Assembly (NCBI GenBank): GCA_964057225.1
Contig: OZ059897.1
Location: 1,488,001 to 1,552,000 of the forward strand
Reading direction: 5' to 3'
Origin: Auanema rhodensis
Lineage: Eukaryota > Nematoda > Chromadorea > Rhabditida > Rhabditidae
Length of the DNA: 64,000 bases
The stretch's first letter is position 1. Each line of letters begins with the position of its first letter. Positions 1 to 11,185 of this stretch are shown here, in pieces. The notes below the pieces were generated by a model. The model ran no database searches. It saw nothing but the letters and a program-made list of their open reading frames with translations, and was not told the DNA's origin. The translations under genes and the position numbers were made by a program.

Positions 1-342
1 AGAATTAATTTCTTCGTTGAATAACATTGTCCATCGTCTTTGCCTTGAAAAAAGAAATCTAAAAACATCTACTTTTCGTAAAATTATCTTGAAATTTTTC
101 AGGAAAATTTTTGTCAAAATGTTTTTGGAAGCAATGTTGAGTGTACATGGAAACTCAACATACACTAATGCATCATTTTTCAAACAATCATAAATAATTT
201 TTGTATTGAGCGTTTATCAATGTAGTATAGTGCATTCGATGCGGATTTTTAAGCTGCGTCGATCTGTGTTATCAGATTTGCGCTAGCTTAGAAATGCACC
301 GAGATATCAACTGATATAAGTTCACACTTATATCCTCGATTT
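1..342 (+). repeat. Partial first monomer, divergent subtype
   Basis: The window opens nine bases into a unit. This copy combines C86 and CAGG at 109-112 with an unusual tail: GCATCA followed by CAAACAATCATAAATA, then GTTTATCAATGTAGTATAG, then GCTGCGTCG. The ATCAATGTAGTATAG-like stretch recurs only at 11186 (CTCAATGTAGTATAG) and 42468 (CTCAATGTGGTATAG). It also shares ATTATCTTG near position 100 with units 11186 and 23815. Confidence 0.9.
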
Positions 343-699
343 TCACCCTGAAGAATTAATTTTTTCGTTGAATAACATTGTCCATCGTCTTCGCCTGGAA
401 AAAAGAAATCTAAAAACATCTACTTTTGGTAGAATTATTTTGAAATTTTTCAGGAAAATTTTGTCTTTTGTCAAAATGTTTTTGGAATCAATGTTGAGTG
501 TACATGGAAACTCAACATACACTAATGCAACATTTTTCAAACGATCATAACTAATTTTTGTATTGAGCGTTTCTTAATGTATTATAGTGCATTCGATGCG
601 GATTTTTAAGCTGCTTCGATCTGTGTTATCAGATTTGCGCTAGCTTAAAAATGCACCAAGATATCAACTGATATAAGTTCACACTTATATCCTCGATTT
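343..699 (+). repeat. 357-bp class A monomer with a 6-bp insertion
   Basis: This is an A-class head (TCGCC, G86, CAGG, T140). At 459-472 it reads TTTTGTC twice in tandem where other units have one TTTTTGTC, a net gain of 6 bp that looks like slippage. The tail differs from the usual class A: ACGATCATAACTA and GATGCGG. It is the only 357-bp unit in the window. Confidence 0.92.
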
Positions 700-2944
700 T
701 CACCCTGAAGAATTAATTTTTTCGTTGATTAACATTGTCCATCGTCTTTGCCTTGAAAAAAGGAATCTAAAAACATCTACATTTGTGAAATTATTTTGAA
801 ATTTTTTGGCAAAATTTTTGTCAAAATGTTTTTGGAAGCAATGTTGAGTGTACATGGAAACTCAACATACACTAATGCATCATTTTTCAAACGATCATAA
901 CTAATTTTTGTATTGAGCGTTTTTTAATGTATTATAGTGCATTCGATACGGATTTTTAAGCTGCTTCGATCTGTGTTATCAGATTTGCGCTAGCAAAGAA
1001 ATGCACCGAGATATCAACTGATATAAGTTCACACTTATATCCTCGATTTTCACCCTGAAGAATTAATTTTTTCGTTGATTAACATTGTCCATCGTCTTTG
1101 CCTTGAAAAAAGGAATCTAAAAACATTTACTTTTTGTGAAATTATTTTGAAATTTTTTGGCAAAATTTTTGTCAAAATGTTTTTGAAAGCAATGTTGAGT
1201 GTATATGGAAACTCAACATACACTAATGCAACATTTTTCAAACGATCATAACTAATTTTTGTATTGAGCGTTTCTGAATGTATTATAGTGCATTCGATGC
1301 GGATTTTTAAGCTGCTTCGATCTGTGTTATCAGATTTGCGCTAGCTTAAAAATGCACCGAGATATCAACTGATATAAGTTCACACTTATATCCTCGATTT
1401 TCACCCTGAAGAATTAATTTTTTCGTTGATTAACATTGTCCATCGTCTTTGCCTTGAAAAAAGGAATCTAAAAACATCTACTTTTTGTGAAATTATTTTG
1501 AAATTTTTTGGCAAAATTTTTGTCAAAATGTTTTTGGAAGCAATGTTGAGTGTACATGGAAACTCAACATACACTAATGCATCATTTTTCAAACGATCAT
1601 AACCAATTTTTGTATTGAGCGTTTTTTAATGTATTATAGTGCATTCGATACGGATTTTTAAGCTGCTTCGATCTGTGTTATCAGATTTGCGCTAGCAAAG
1701 AAATGCACCGAGATATCAACTGATATAAGTTCACACTTATATCCTCGATTTTCATCCTGAAGAATTAATTTTTTCGTTGATTAACATTGTCCATCGTCTT
1801 TGCCTTGAAAAAAGGAATCTAAAAACATCTACTTTTGTGAAATTATTTTGAAATTTTTTGGCAAAATTTTTGTCAAAATGTTTTTGAAAGCAATGTTGAG
1901 TGTACATGGAAACTCAACATACACTAATGCAACATTTTTCAAACGATCATAACTAATTTTTGTATTGAGCGTTTCTTAATGTATTATAGTGCATTCGATG
2001 CAGATTTTTAAGCTGCTTCGATCTGTGTTATCAGATTTGCGCTAGCAAAGAAATGCACCGAGATATCAACTGATATAAGTTCACACTTATATCCTCGATT
2101 TTCACCCTGAAGAATTAATTTTTTCGTTGATTAACATTGTCCATCGTCTTTGCCTTGAAAAAAGGAATCTAAAAACATTTACTTTTTGTGAAATTATTTT
2201 GAAATTTTTTGGCAAAATTTTTGTCAAAATGTTTTTGAAAGCAATGTTGAGTGTACATGGAAACTCAACATACACTAATGCAACATTTTTCAAACGATCA
2301 TAACTAATTTTCGTATTGAGCGTTTCTTAATGTATTATAGTGCATTCGATGCGGATTTTTAAGCTGCTTCGATCTGTGTTATCAGATTTGCGCTAGCTTA
2401 AAAATGCACCAAGATATCAACTGATATAAGTTCACACTTATATCCTCGATTTTCACCCTGAAGAATTAATTTTTTCGTTGATTAACATTGTCCATCGTCT
2501 TTGCCTTGAAAAAAGGAATCTAAAAACATCTACTTTTGTGAAATTATTTTGAAATTTTTCGGCAAAATTTTTGTCAAAATGTTTTTGAAAGCAATGTTGA
2601 GTGTACATGGAAACTCAACATACACTAATGCAACATTTTTCAAACGATCATAACTAATTTTTGTATTGAGCGTTTCTTAATGTATTATAGTGCATTCGAG
2701 GCGGATTTTTAAGCTGCTTCGATCTGTGTTATCAGATTTGCGCTAGCTTAAAAATGCACCGAGATATCAACTGATATAAGTTCACACTTATATCCTCGAT
2801 TTTCACCCTGAAGAATTAATTTTTTCGTTGATTAACATTGTCCATCGTCTTTGCCTTGAAAAAAGGAATCTAAAAACATCTACTTTTTGTGAAATTATTT
2901 TGAAATTTTTTGGCAAAATTTTTGTCAAAATGTTTTTGGAAGCA

Positions 2945-2972
2945 ATGTTGAGTGTACATGGAAACTCAACAT
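2945..2972. other. Central dyad ATGTTGAGT/ACTCAACAT (example copy)
   Basis: Two 9-bp arms in perfect inverted complementarity flank a 10-nt spacer (GTACATGGAA) at monomer positions 143-170. A second, overlapping inverted repeat, AGTGTA (2951-2956) and TACACT (2972-2977), competes for some of the same bases. The segment is nearly invariant across classes. Class H units (6970, 7673, 8376, 9078, 9781, 10484) carry ACTCATCAT and lose one pair. The unit at 58260 has ACCCAACAT, also with one mismatch. Confidence 0.8.
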
Positions 2973-3072
2973 ACACTAATGCATCATTTTTCAAACGATC
3001 ATAACTAATTTTTGTATTGAGCGTTTTTTAATGTATTATAGTGCATTCGATACGGATTTTTAAGCTGCTTCG

Positions 3073-3088
3073 ATCTGTGTTATCAGAT
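3073..3088. other. Minor dyad ATCTG/CAGAT (example copy)
   Basis: Five-base arms around TGTTAT at monomer positions 271-286. This is short enough to be chance in any one sequence. It is listed because it recurs in nearly all units; it is broken in those with ATCTCTG (12590, 54400, 55452), and the unit at 62823 has AGCTG instead of ATCTG. Confidence 0.45.
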
Positions 3089-3114
3089 TTGCGCTAGCAA
3101 AGAAATGCACCGAG

Positions 3115-3128
3115 ATATCAACTGATAT
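3115..3128. other. Short dyad ATATCA-AC-TGATAT overlapping the stem-loop (example copy)
   Basis: Two 6-bp arms are separated by 2 nt at monomer positions 313-326. The right arm overlaps the left arm of the 9-bp stem-loop, so the two cannot form together. The spacer changes to AA in units such as 15398, 20659, 22062 and 23114, and to GC (making an uninterrupted palindrome) in those at 34045 and 38608. The GATATC at its left end is an EcoRV site in every unit I checked. Confidence 0.7.
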
Positions 3129-3145
3129 AAGTTCACACTTATATC
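3124..3145. other. Conserved inverted repeat, 9-bp stem and 4-nt loop (example copy)
   Basis: The arms GATATAAGT and ACTTATATC are perfect reverse complements separated by TCAC. The element sits at monomer positions 322-343 and recurs in essentially every unit. I noticed only four stem substitutions in the window: near 10116 and 53684 (right arm), 57535 (loop-closing pair) and 62799 (left arm). The loop is changed to TAAC in the units ending near 60700, 61750 and 62450. None of the stem changes is compensated, so the sequence does not show selection for pairing as such; the flanking bases are equally conserved. It could form a cruciform or RNA hairpin, or bind a dimeric protein; which of these, if any, is unknown. 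Confidence 0.85.
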
Positions 3146-3153
3146 CTCGATTT

Positions 3154-3829
3154 TCACCCTGAAGAATTAATTTTTTCGTTGATTAACATTGTCCATCGTC
3201 TTTGCCTTGAAAAAAGGAATTTAAAAACATCTACTTTTGTGAAATTATTTTGAAATTTTTTGTCAAAATGTTTTTGAAAGCAATGTTGAGTGTACATGGA
3301 AACTCAACATACACTAATGCATCATTTTTCAAACGATCATAACTAATTTTTGTATTGAGCGTTTCTTAATGTATTATAGTGCATTCGATGCGGATTTTTA
3401 AGCTGCTTCGATCTGTGTTATCAGATTTGCGCTAGCTTAAAAATGCACCAAGATATCAACTGATATAAGTTCACACTTATATCCTCGATTTTCACCCTGA
3501 AGAATTAATTTTTTCGTTGATTAACATTGTCCATCGTCTTTGCCTTGAAAAAAGGAATCTAAAAACATCTACTTTTGTGAAATTATTTTGAAATTTTTTG
3601 TCAAAATGTTTTTGAAAGCAATGTTGAGTGTACATGGAAACTCAACATACACTAATGCAACATTTTTCAAACGATCATAACTAATTTTTGTATTGAGCGT
3701 TTCTTAATGTATTATAGTGCATTCGATGCGGATTTTTAAGCTGCTTCGATCTGTGTTATCAGATTTGCGCTAGCTTAAAAATGCACCAAGATATCAACTG
3801 ATATAAGTTCACACTTATATCCTCGATTT
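3154..3829 (+). repeat. Two adjacent 338-bp monomers
   Basis: Units 3154 and 3492 are each 13 bp short. One base is the missing T of class S. The other 12 (GGCAAAATTTTT) are lost between two TTTTTG direct repeats, so the copy reads GAAATTTTTTGTCAAAATG. A third copy with the same lesion is at 5582. The shared endpoints point to one slippage event that then spread by duplication. Confidence 0.92.
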
Positions 3830-5581
3830 TCACCCTGAAGAATTAATTTTTTCGTTGATTAGCTTGTCCATCGTCTTTGCCTTGAAAAAAGAAATCTAAA
3901 AACATCTACTTTTTGTGAAATTATTTTGAAATTTTTTGGCAAAATTTTTGTCAAAATGTTTTTGGAAGCAATGTTGAGTGTACATGGAAACTCAACATAC
4001 ACTAATGCATCATTTTTCAAACGATCATAACTAATTTTTGTATTGAGCGTTTCTTAATGTATTATAGTGCATTCGATGCGGATTTTTAAGCTGCTTCGAT
4101 CTGTGTTATCAGATTTGCGCTAGCTTAAAAATGCACCAAGATATCAACTGATATAAGTTCACACTTATATCCTCGATTTTCACCCTGAAGAATTAATTTT
4201 TTCGTTGATTAGCTTGTCCATCGTCTTTGCCTTGAAAAAAGGAATCTAAAAACATCTACTTTTTGTGAAATTATTTTGAAATTTTTTGGCAAAATTTTTG
4301 TCAAAATGTTTTTGGAATCAATGTTGAGTGTACATGGAAACTCAACATACACTAATGCAACATTTTTCAAACAATCATAAATAATTTTTGTATTGAGCGT
4401 TTCTCAATGTATTATAGTGCATTCGATACGGATTTTTAAGCTGCTTCGATCTGTGTTATCAGATTTGCGCTAGCAAAGAAATGCACCGAGATATCAACTG
4501 ATATAAGTTCACACTTATATCCTCGATTTTCACCCTGAAGAATTAATTTTTTCGTTGATTAGCTTGTCCATCGTCTTTGCCTTGAAAAAAGAAATCTAAA
4601 AACATCTACTTTTTGTGAAATTATTTTGAAATTTTTTGGCAAAATTTTTGTCAAAATGTTTTTGGAAGCAATGTTGAGTGTACATGGAAACTCAACATAC
4701 ACTAATGCAACATTTTTCAAACGATCATAACTAATTTTTGTATTGAGCGTTTCTTAATGTATTATAGTGCATTCGATGCGGATTTTTAAGCTGCTTCGAT
4801 CTGTGTTATCAGATTTGCGCTAGCTTAAAAATGCACCAAGATATCAACTGATATAAGTTCACACTTATATCCTCGATTTTCACCCTGAAGAATTAATTTT
4901 TTCGTTGATTAACATTGTCCATCGTCTTTGCCTTGAAAAAAGGAATCTAAAAACATTTACTTTTTGTGAAATTATTTTGAAATTTTTTGGCAAAATTTTT
5001 GTCAAAATGTTTTTGAAAGCAATGTTGAGTGTACATGGAAACTCAACATACACTAATGCAACATTTTCCAAACGATTATAACTAATTTTTGTATTGAGCG
5101 TTTCTGAATGTTTTATAGTGCATTCGATGCGGATTTTTAAGCTGCTTCGATCTGTGTTATCAGATTTGCGCTAGCTTAAAAATGCACCGAGATATCAACT
5201 GATATAAGTTCACACTTATATCCTCGATTTTCACCCTGAAGAATTAATTTTTTCGTTGATTAACATTGTCCATCGTCTTTGCCTTGAAAAAAGGAATCTA
5301 AAAACATCTACTTTTTGTGAAATTATTTTGAAATTTTTTGGCAAAATTTTTGTCAAAATGTTTTTGGAAGCAATGTTGAGTGTACATGGAAACTCAACAT
5401 ACACTAATGCATCATTTTTCAAACGATCATAACTAATTTTTGTATTGAGCGTTTTTTAATGTATTATAGTGCATTCGATACGGATTTTTAAGCTGCTTCG
5501 ATCTGTGTTATCAGATTTGCGCTAGCAAAGAAATGCACCGAGATATCAACTGATATAAGTTCACACTTATATCCTCGATTT
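3492..5581 (+). repeat. Six-monomer unit, copy 1 (2090 bp)
   Basis: Units start at 3492 (338 bp), 3830, 4180, 4530 (each 350 bp with ATTAGCTTG in place of ATTAACATTG), 4880 (class N) and 5231 (class W). The first three match those at 5582, 5920 and 6270 at a constant offset of 2090 bp, with about two single-base differences by eye. Unit 4180 and its partner 6270 share the rare combination TCTCAATG, A250 and AA at 297-298. Confidence 0.82.
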
Positions 5582-6969
5582 TCACCCTGAAGAATTAATT
5601 TTTTCGTTGATTAACATTGTCCATCGTCTTTGCCTTGAAAAAAGGAATCTAAAAACATCTACTTTTGTGAAATTATTTTGAAATTTTTTGTCAAAATGTT
5701 TTTGAAAGCAATGTTGAGTGTACATGGAAACTCAACATACACTAATGCAACATTTTTCAAACGATCATAACTAATTTTTGTATTGAGCGTTTCTTAATGT
5801 ATTATAGTGCATTCGATGCGGATTTTTAAGCTGCTTCGATCTGTGTTATCAGATTTGCGCTAGCTTGAAAATGCACCAAGATATCAACTGATATAAGTTC
5901 ACACTTATATCCTCGATTTTCACCCTGAAGAATTAATTTTTTCGTTGATTAGCTTGTCCATCGTCTTTGCCTTGAAAAAAGGAATCTAAAAACATCTACT
6001 TTTTGTGAAATTATTTTGAAATTTTTTGGCAAAATTTTTGTCAAAATGTTTTTGGAAGCAATGTTGAGTGTACATGGAAACTCAACATACACTAATGCAT
6101 CATTTTTCAAACGATCATAACTAATTTTTGTATTGAGCGTTTCTTAATGTATTATAGTGCATTCGATGCGGATTTTTAAGCTGCTTCGATCTGTGTTATC
6201 AGATTTGCGCTAGCTTAAAAATGCACCAAGATATCAACTGATATAAGTTCACACTTATATCCTCGATTTTCACCCTGAAGAATTAATTTTTTCGTTGATT
6301 AGCTTGTCCATCGTCTTTGCCTTGAAAAAAGGAATCTAAAAACATCTACTTTTTGTGAAATTATTTTGAAATTTTTTGGCAAAATTTTTGTCAAAATGTT
6401 TTTGGAATCAATGTTGAGTGTACATGGAAACTCAACATACACTAATGCAACATTTTTCAAACAATCATAAATAATTTTTGTATTGAGCGTTTCTCAATGT
6501 ATTATAGTGCATTCGATACGGATTTTTAAGCTGCTTCGATCTGTGTTATCAGATTTGCGCTAGCAAAGAAATGCACCGAGATATCAACTGATATAAGTTC
6601 ACACTTATATCCTCGATTTTCACCCTGAAGAATTAATTTTTTCGTTGATTAGCTTGTCCATCGTCTTTGCCTTGAAAAAAGGAATCTAAAAACATCTACT
6701 TTTTGTGAAATTATTTTGAAATTTTTTGGCAAAATTTTTGTCAAAATGTTTTTGGAAGCAATGTTGAGTGTACATGGAAACTCAACATACACTAATGCAT
6801 CATTTTTCAAACGATCATAACTAATTTTTGTATTGAGCGTTTTTTAATGTATTATAGTGCATTCGATACGGATTTTTAAGCTGCTTCGATCTGTGTTATC
6901 AGATTTGCGCTAGCAAAGAAATGCACCGAGATATCAACTGATATAAGTTCACACTTATATCCTCGATTT
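5582..6969 (+). repeat. Six-monomer unit, partial copy 2
   Basis: Units 5582 (338 bp), 5920, 6270 and 6620 (350 bp each, ATTAGCTTG) repeat the order seen from 3492. The match holds for three units; 6620 has a W-class tail, unlike its positional partner 4530. All six ATTAGCTTG units of the window lie between 3830 and 6969, so this marker is strictly local. Confidence 0.8.
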
Positions 6970-9900
6970 TCACCCTGAAGAATTAATTTTTTCGTTGATT
7001 AACATTGTCCATCGTCTTTGCCTTGAAAAAAGGAATCTAAAAACATGTACTTTTTGTGAAATTATTTTGAAATTTTTTGGCAAAATTTTTGTCAAAATGT
7101 TTTTGAAAGCAATGTTGAGTGTACATGGAAACTCATCATACACTAATGCAACATTTTTCAAACGATCATAACTAATTTTTGTATTGAGCGTTTCTGAATG
7201 TATTATAGTGCATTCGATGCGGATTTTTAAGCTGCTTCGATCTGTGTTATCAGATTTGCGCTAGCTTAAAAATGCACCGAGATATCAACTGATATAAGTT
7301 CACACTTATATCCTCGATTTTCACCCTGAAGAATTAATTTTTTCGTTGATTAACATTGTCCATCGTCTTTGCCTTGAAAAAAGGAATCTAAAAACATCTA
7401 CTTTTTGTGAAATTATTTTGAAATTTTTCGGGAAAATTTTTGTCAAAATGTTTTTGGAAGCAATGTTGAGTGTACATGGAAACTCAACATACACTAATGC
7501 ATAATTTTTTTAAACAATCATAACTAATTTTTGTATTGAGCGTTTCTTAATGTATTATAGTGCATTCGATGCGGATTTTTAAGCTGCGTCGATCTGTGTT
7601 ATCAGATTTGAGTTAGCTTAAAAATGCACCGAGATATCAACTGATATAAGTTCACACTTATATCCTCGATTTTCACCCTGAAGAATTAATTTTTTCGTTG
7701 AATAACATTGTCCATCGTCTTTGCCTTGAAAAAAAGAATCTAAAAACATCTACTTTTTGTGAAATTATTTTGAAATTTTTTGGCAAAATTTTTGTCAAAA
7801 TGTTTTTGAAAGCAATGTTGAGTGTACATGGAAACTCATCATACACTAATGCAACATTTTTCAAACGATCATAACTAATTTTTGTATTGAGCGTTTCTGA
7901 ATGTATTATAGTGCATTCGATGCGGATTTTTAAGCTGCTTCGATCTGTGTTATCAGATTTGCGCTAGCTTAAAAATGCACCGAGATATCAACTGATATAA
8001 GTTCACACTTATATCCTCGATTTTCACCCTGAAGAATTAATTTTTTTGTTGAATAACATTGTCCATCGTCTTTGCCTTGAAAAAAAGAATCTAAAAACAT
8101 CTACTTTTAGTGAAATTATTTTGAAATTTTTCGGGAAAATTTTTGTCAAAATGTTTTTGGAAGCAATGTTGAGTGTACATGGAAACTCAACATACACTAA
8201 TGCATAATTTTTTTAAACAATCATAACTAATTTTTGTATTGAGCGTTTCTTAATGTATTATAGTGCATTCGATACGGATTTTTAAGCTGCTTCGATCTGT
8301 GTTATCAGATTTGCGCTAGCAAAGAAATGCACCGAGATATCAACTGATATAAGTTCACACTTATATCCTCGATTTTCACCCTGAAGAATTAATTTTTTCG
8401 TTGATTAACATTGTCCATCGTCTTTGCCTTGAAAAAAGGAATCTAAAAACATGTACTTTTTGTGAAATTATTTTGAAATTTTTTGGCAAAATTTTTGTCA
8501 AAATGTTTTTGAAAGCAATGTTGAGTGTACATGGAAACTCATCATACACTAATGCAACATTTTTCAAACGATCATAACTAATTTTTGTATTGAGCGTTTC
8601 TGAATGTATTATAGTGCATTCGATGCGGATTTTTAAGCTGCTTCGATCTGTGTTATCAGATTTGCGCTAGCTTAAAAATGCACCGAGATATCAACTGATA
8701 TAAGTTCACACTTATATCCTCGATTTTCACCCTGAAGAATTAATTTTTTCGTTGAATAACATTGTCCATCGTCTTTGCCTTGAAAAAAAGAATCTAAAAA
8801 CATCTACTTTTTGTGAAATTATTTTGAAATTTTTCAGGAAAATTTTTGTCAAAATGTTTTTGGAATCAATGTTGAGTGTACATGGAAACTCAACATACAC
8901 TAATGCATAATTTTTTAAACGATCATAACTAATTTTTGTATTGAGCGTTTCTGAATGTATTATAGTGCATTCGATGCGGATTTTTAAGCTGCTTCGATCT
9001 GTGTTATCAGATTTGAGTTAGCTTAAAAATGCACCGAGATATCAACTGATATAAGTTCACACTTATATCCTCGATTTTCACCCTGAAGAATTAATTTTTT
9101 CGTTGAATAACATTGTCCATCGTCTTTGCCTTGAAAAAAAGAATCTAAAAACATCTACTTTTTGTGAAATTATTTTGAAATTTTTTGGCAAAATTTTTGT
9201 CAAAATGTTTTTGAAAGCAATGTTGAGTGTACATGGAAACTCATCATACACTAATGCAACATTTTTCAAACGATCATAACTAATTTTTGTATTGAGCGTT
9301 TCTGAATGTATTATAGTGCATTCGATGCGGATTTTTAAGCTGCTTCGATCTGTGTTATCAGATTTGCGCTAGCTTAAAAATGCACCGAGATATCAACTGA
9401 TATAAGTTCACACTTATATCCTCGATTTTCACCCTGAAGAATTAATTTTTTCGTTGAATAACATTGTCCATCGTCTTTGCCTTGAAAAAAAGAATCTAAA
9501 AACATCTACTTTTTGTGAAATTATTTTGAAATTTTTCGGGAAAATTTTTGTCAAAATGTTTTTGGAAGCAATGTTGAGTGTACATGGAAACTCAACATAC
9601 ACTAATGCATAATTTTTTTAAACAATCATAACTAATTTTTGTATTGAGCGTTTCTTAATGTATTATAGTGCATTCGATACGGATTTTTAAGCTGCTTCGA
9701 TCTGTGTTATCAGATTTGCGCTAGCAAAGAAATGCACCGAGATATCAACTGATATAAGTTCACACTTATATCCTCGATTTTCACCCTGAAGAATTAATTT
9801 TTTCGTTGATTAACATTGTCCATCGTCTTTGCCTTGAAAAAAGGAATCTAAAAACATGTACTTTTTGTGAAATTATTTTGAAATTTTTTGGCAAAATTTT

Positions 9901-11185
9901 TGTCAAAATGTTTTTGAAAGCAATGTTGAGTGTACATGGAAACTCATCATACACTAATGCAACATTTTTCAAACGATTATAACTAATTTTTGTATTGAGC
10001 GTTTCTGAATGTATTATAGTGCATTCGATGCGGATTTTTAAGCTGCTTCGATCTGTGTTATCAGATTTGCGCTAGCTTAAAAATGCACCGAGATATCAAC
10101 TGATATAAGTTCACACATATATCCTCGATTTTCACCCTGAAGAATTAATTTTTTCGTTGAATAACATTGTCCATCGTCTTTGCCTTGAAAAAAAGAATCT
10201 AAAAACATCTACTTTTTGTGAAATTATTTTGAAATTTTTCGGGAAAATTTTTGTCAAAATGTTTTTGGAAGCAATGTTGAGTGTACATGGAAACTCAACA
10301 TACACTAATGCATAATTTTTTTAAACAATCATAACTAATTTTTGTATTGAGCGTTTCTTAATGTATTATAGTGCATTCGATACGGATTTTTAAGCTGCTT
10401 CGATCTGTGTTATCAGATTTGCGCTAGCAAAGAAATGCACCGAGATATCAACTGATATAAGTTCACACTTATATCCTCGATTTTCACCCTGAAGAATTAA
10501 TTTTTTCGTTGATTAACATTGTCCATCGTCTTTGCCTTGAAAAAAGGAATCTAAAAACATGTACTTTTTGTGAAATTATTTTGAAATTTTTTGGCAAAAT
10601 TTTTGTCAAAATGTTTTTGAAAGCAATGTTGAGTGTACATGGAAACTCATCATACACTAATGCAACATTTTTCAAACGATTATAACTAATTTTTGTATTG
10701 AGCGTTTCTGAATGTATTATAGTGCATTCGATGCGGATTTTTAAGCTGCTTCGATCTGTGTTATCAGATTTGCGCTAGCTTAAAAATGCACCGAGATATC
10801 AACTGATATAAGTTCACACTTATATCCTCGATTTTCACCCTGAAGAATTAATTTTTTCGTTGAATAACATTGTCCATCGTCTTTGCCTTGAAAAAAAGAA
10901 TCTAAAAACATCTACTTTTTGTGAAATTATTTTGAAATTTTTCAGGAAAATTTTTGTCAAAATGTTTTTGGAATCAATGTTGAGTGTACATGGAAACTCA
11001 ACATACACTAATGCATAATTTTTTAAACGATCATAACTAATTTTTGTATTGAGCGTTTCTGAATGTATTATAGTGCATTCGATGCGGATTTTTAAGCTGC
11101 TTCGATCTGTGTTATCAGATTTGCGCTAGCTTAAAAATGCACCGAGATATCAACTGATATAAGTTCACACTTATATCCTCGATTT
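6970..11185 (+). repeat. Tetramer HOR (about 1405 bp) built on class H monomers
   Basis: Units start at 6970, 7321, 7673, 8024, 8376, 8727, 9078, 9429, 9781, 10132, 10484 and 10835. Every second unit carries ACTCATCAT; five of the six except 7673 and 9078 also have G78, while 7673 and 9078 have AAAAAAAGAATC instead. The alternating partners have GCATAA followed by T and A tracts; 7321, 8024, 9429 and 10132 have one extra T and are 352 bp. The four-unit period is clear from 6970 to 9780 (offsets 1406 and 1405), after which two dimers follow (703 bp). ACTCATCAT is confined to this block. Confidence 0.88.

Larger units (their letters stand above)
700..3153 (+). repeat. Seven monomers of classes N, W and S
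   Basis: Units start at 700, 1050, 1401, 1752, 2102, 2453 and 2803. Those at 1050 and 2102 are class N (T78, A137, GCAACA), 1401 and 2803 are class W, and 1752 and 2453 are class S (350 bp, one T fewer). Unit 700 is a 350-bp W-like copy. The N/W/S combination recurs at 4880-5919 and throughout 12-24 kb, so the array reuses a small set of classes. Confidence 0.85.
2803..3153 (+). repeat. Reference monomer (class W) used for position numbering
   Basis: A typical 351-bp unit. Landmarks by monomer position are: TTCGTTGA at 22-29; a run of A and T tracts at about 82-137; the dyad ATGTTGAGT/ACTCAACAT at 143-170; a variable segment at 182-203; ATCTG/CAGAT at 271-286; NheI site GCTAGC at 291-296; EcoRV site GATATC at 312-317; and the stem-loop at 322-343. 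Positions 301-351 and the following 1-29 are almost invariant across the window, as are 141-181. Most subtype differences lie at 30-140 and 182-300. Class W is defined by TC at 182-183, T225, A250 and AA at 297-298. Confidence 0.95.

Noticed and set aside
343-540. A 63-65-residue minus-strand open reading frame that recurs in more than 100 monomers (for example 343-540, 1050-1241, 30535-30726).
   Set aside because: It recurs because the monomer recurs. Many units break it by 1-, 12- or 13-base indels or by a GCATAA change, substitutions show no sign of coding constraint, there is no recognisable domain, and every unit ends it at the same TGA. No ribosomal or splice context is evident.
2803-3153. 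The 351-bp unit as an ancient dimer of about 175 bp.
   Set aside because: Comparing the halves by eye gives only low-complexity T/A-tract similarity (for example TAATTTTTGTATTG and AATTTTTGTCAAAATG), not a consistent half-unit alignment.
3041-3160. TATA-like strings (TATTATAG, CTTATATCC) as promoters.
   Set aside because: They are expected in A+T-rich sequence, are partly explained by the stem-loop, and have no associated gene or other promoter elements.
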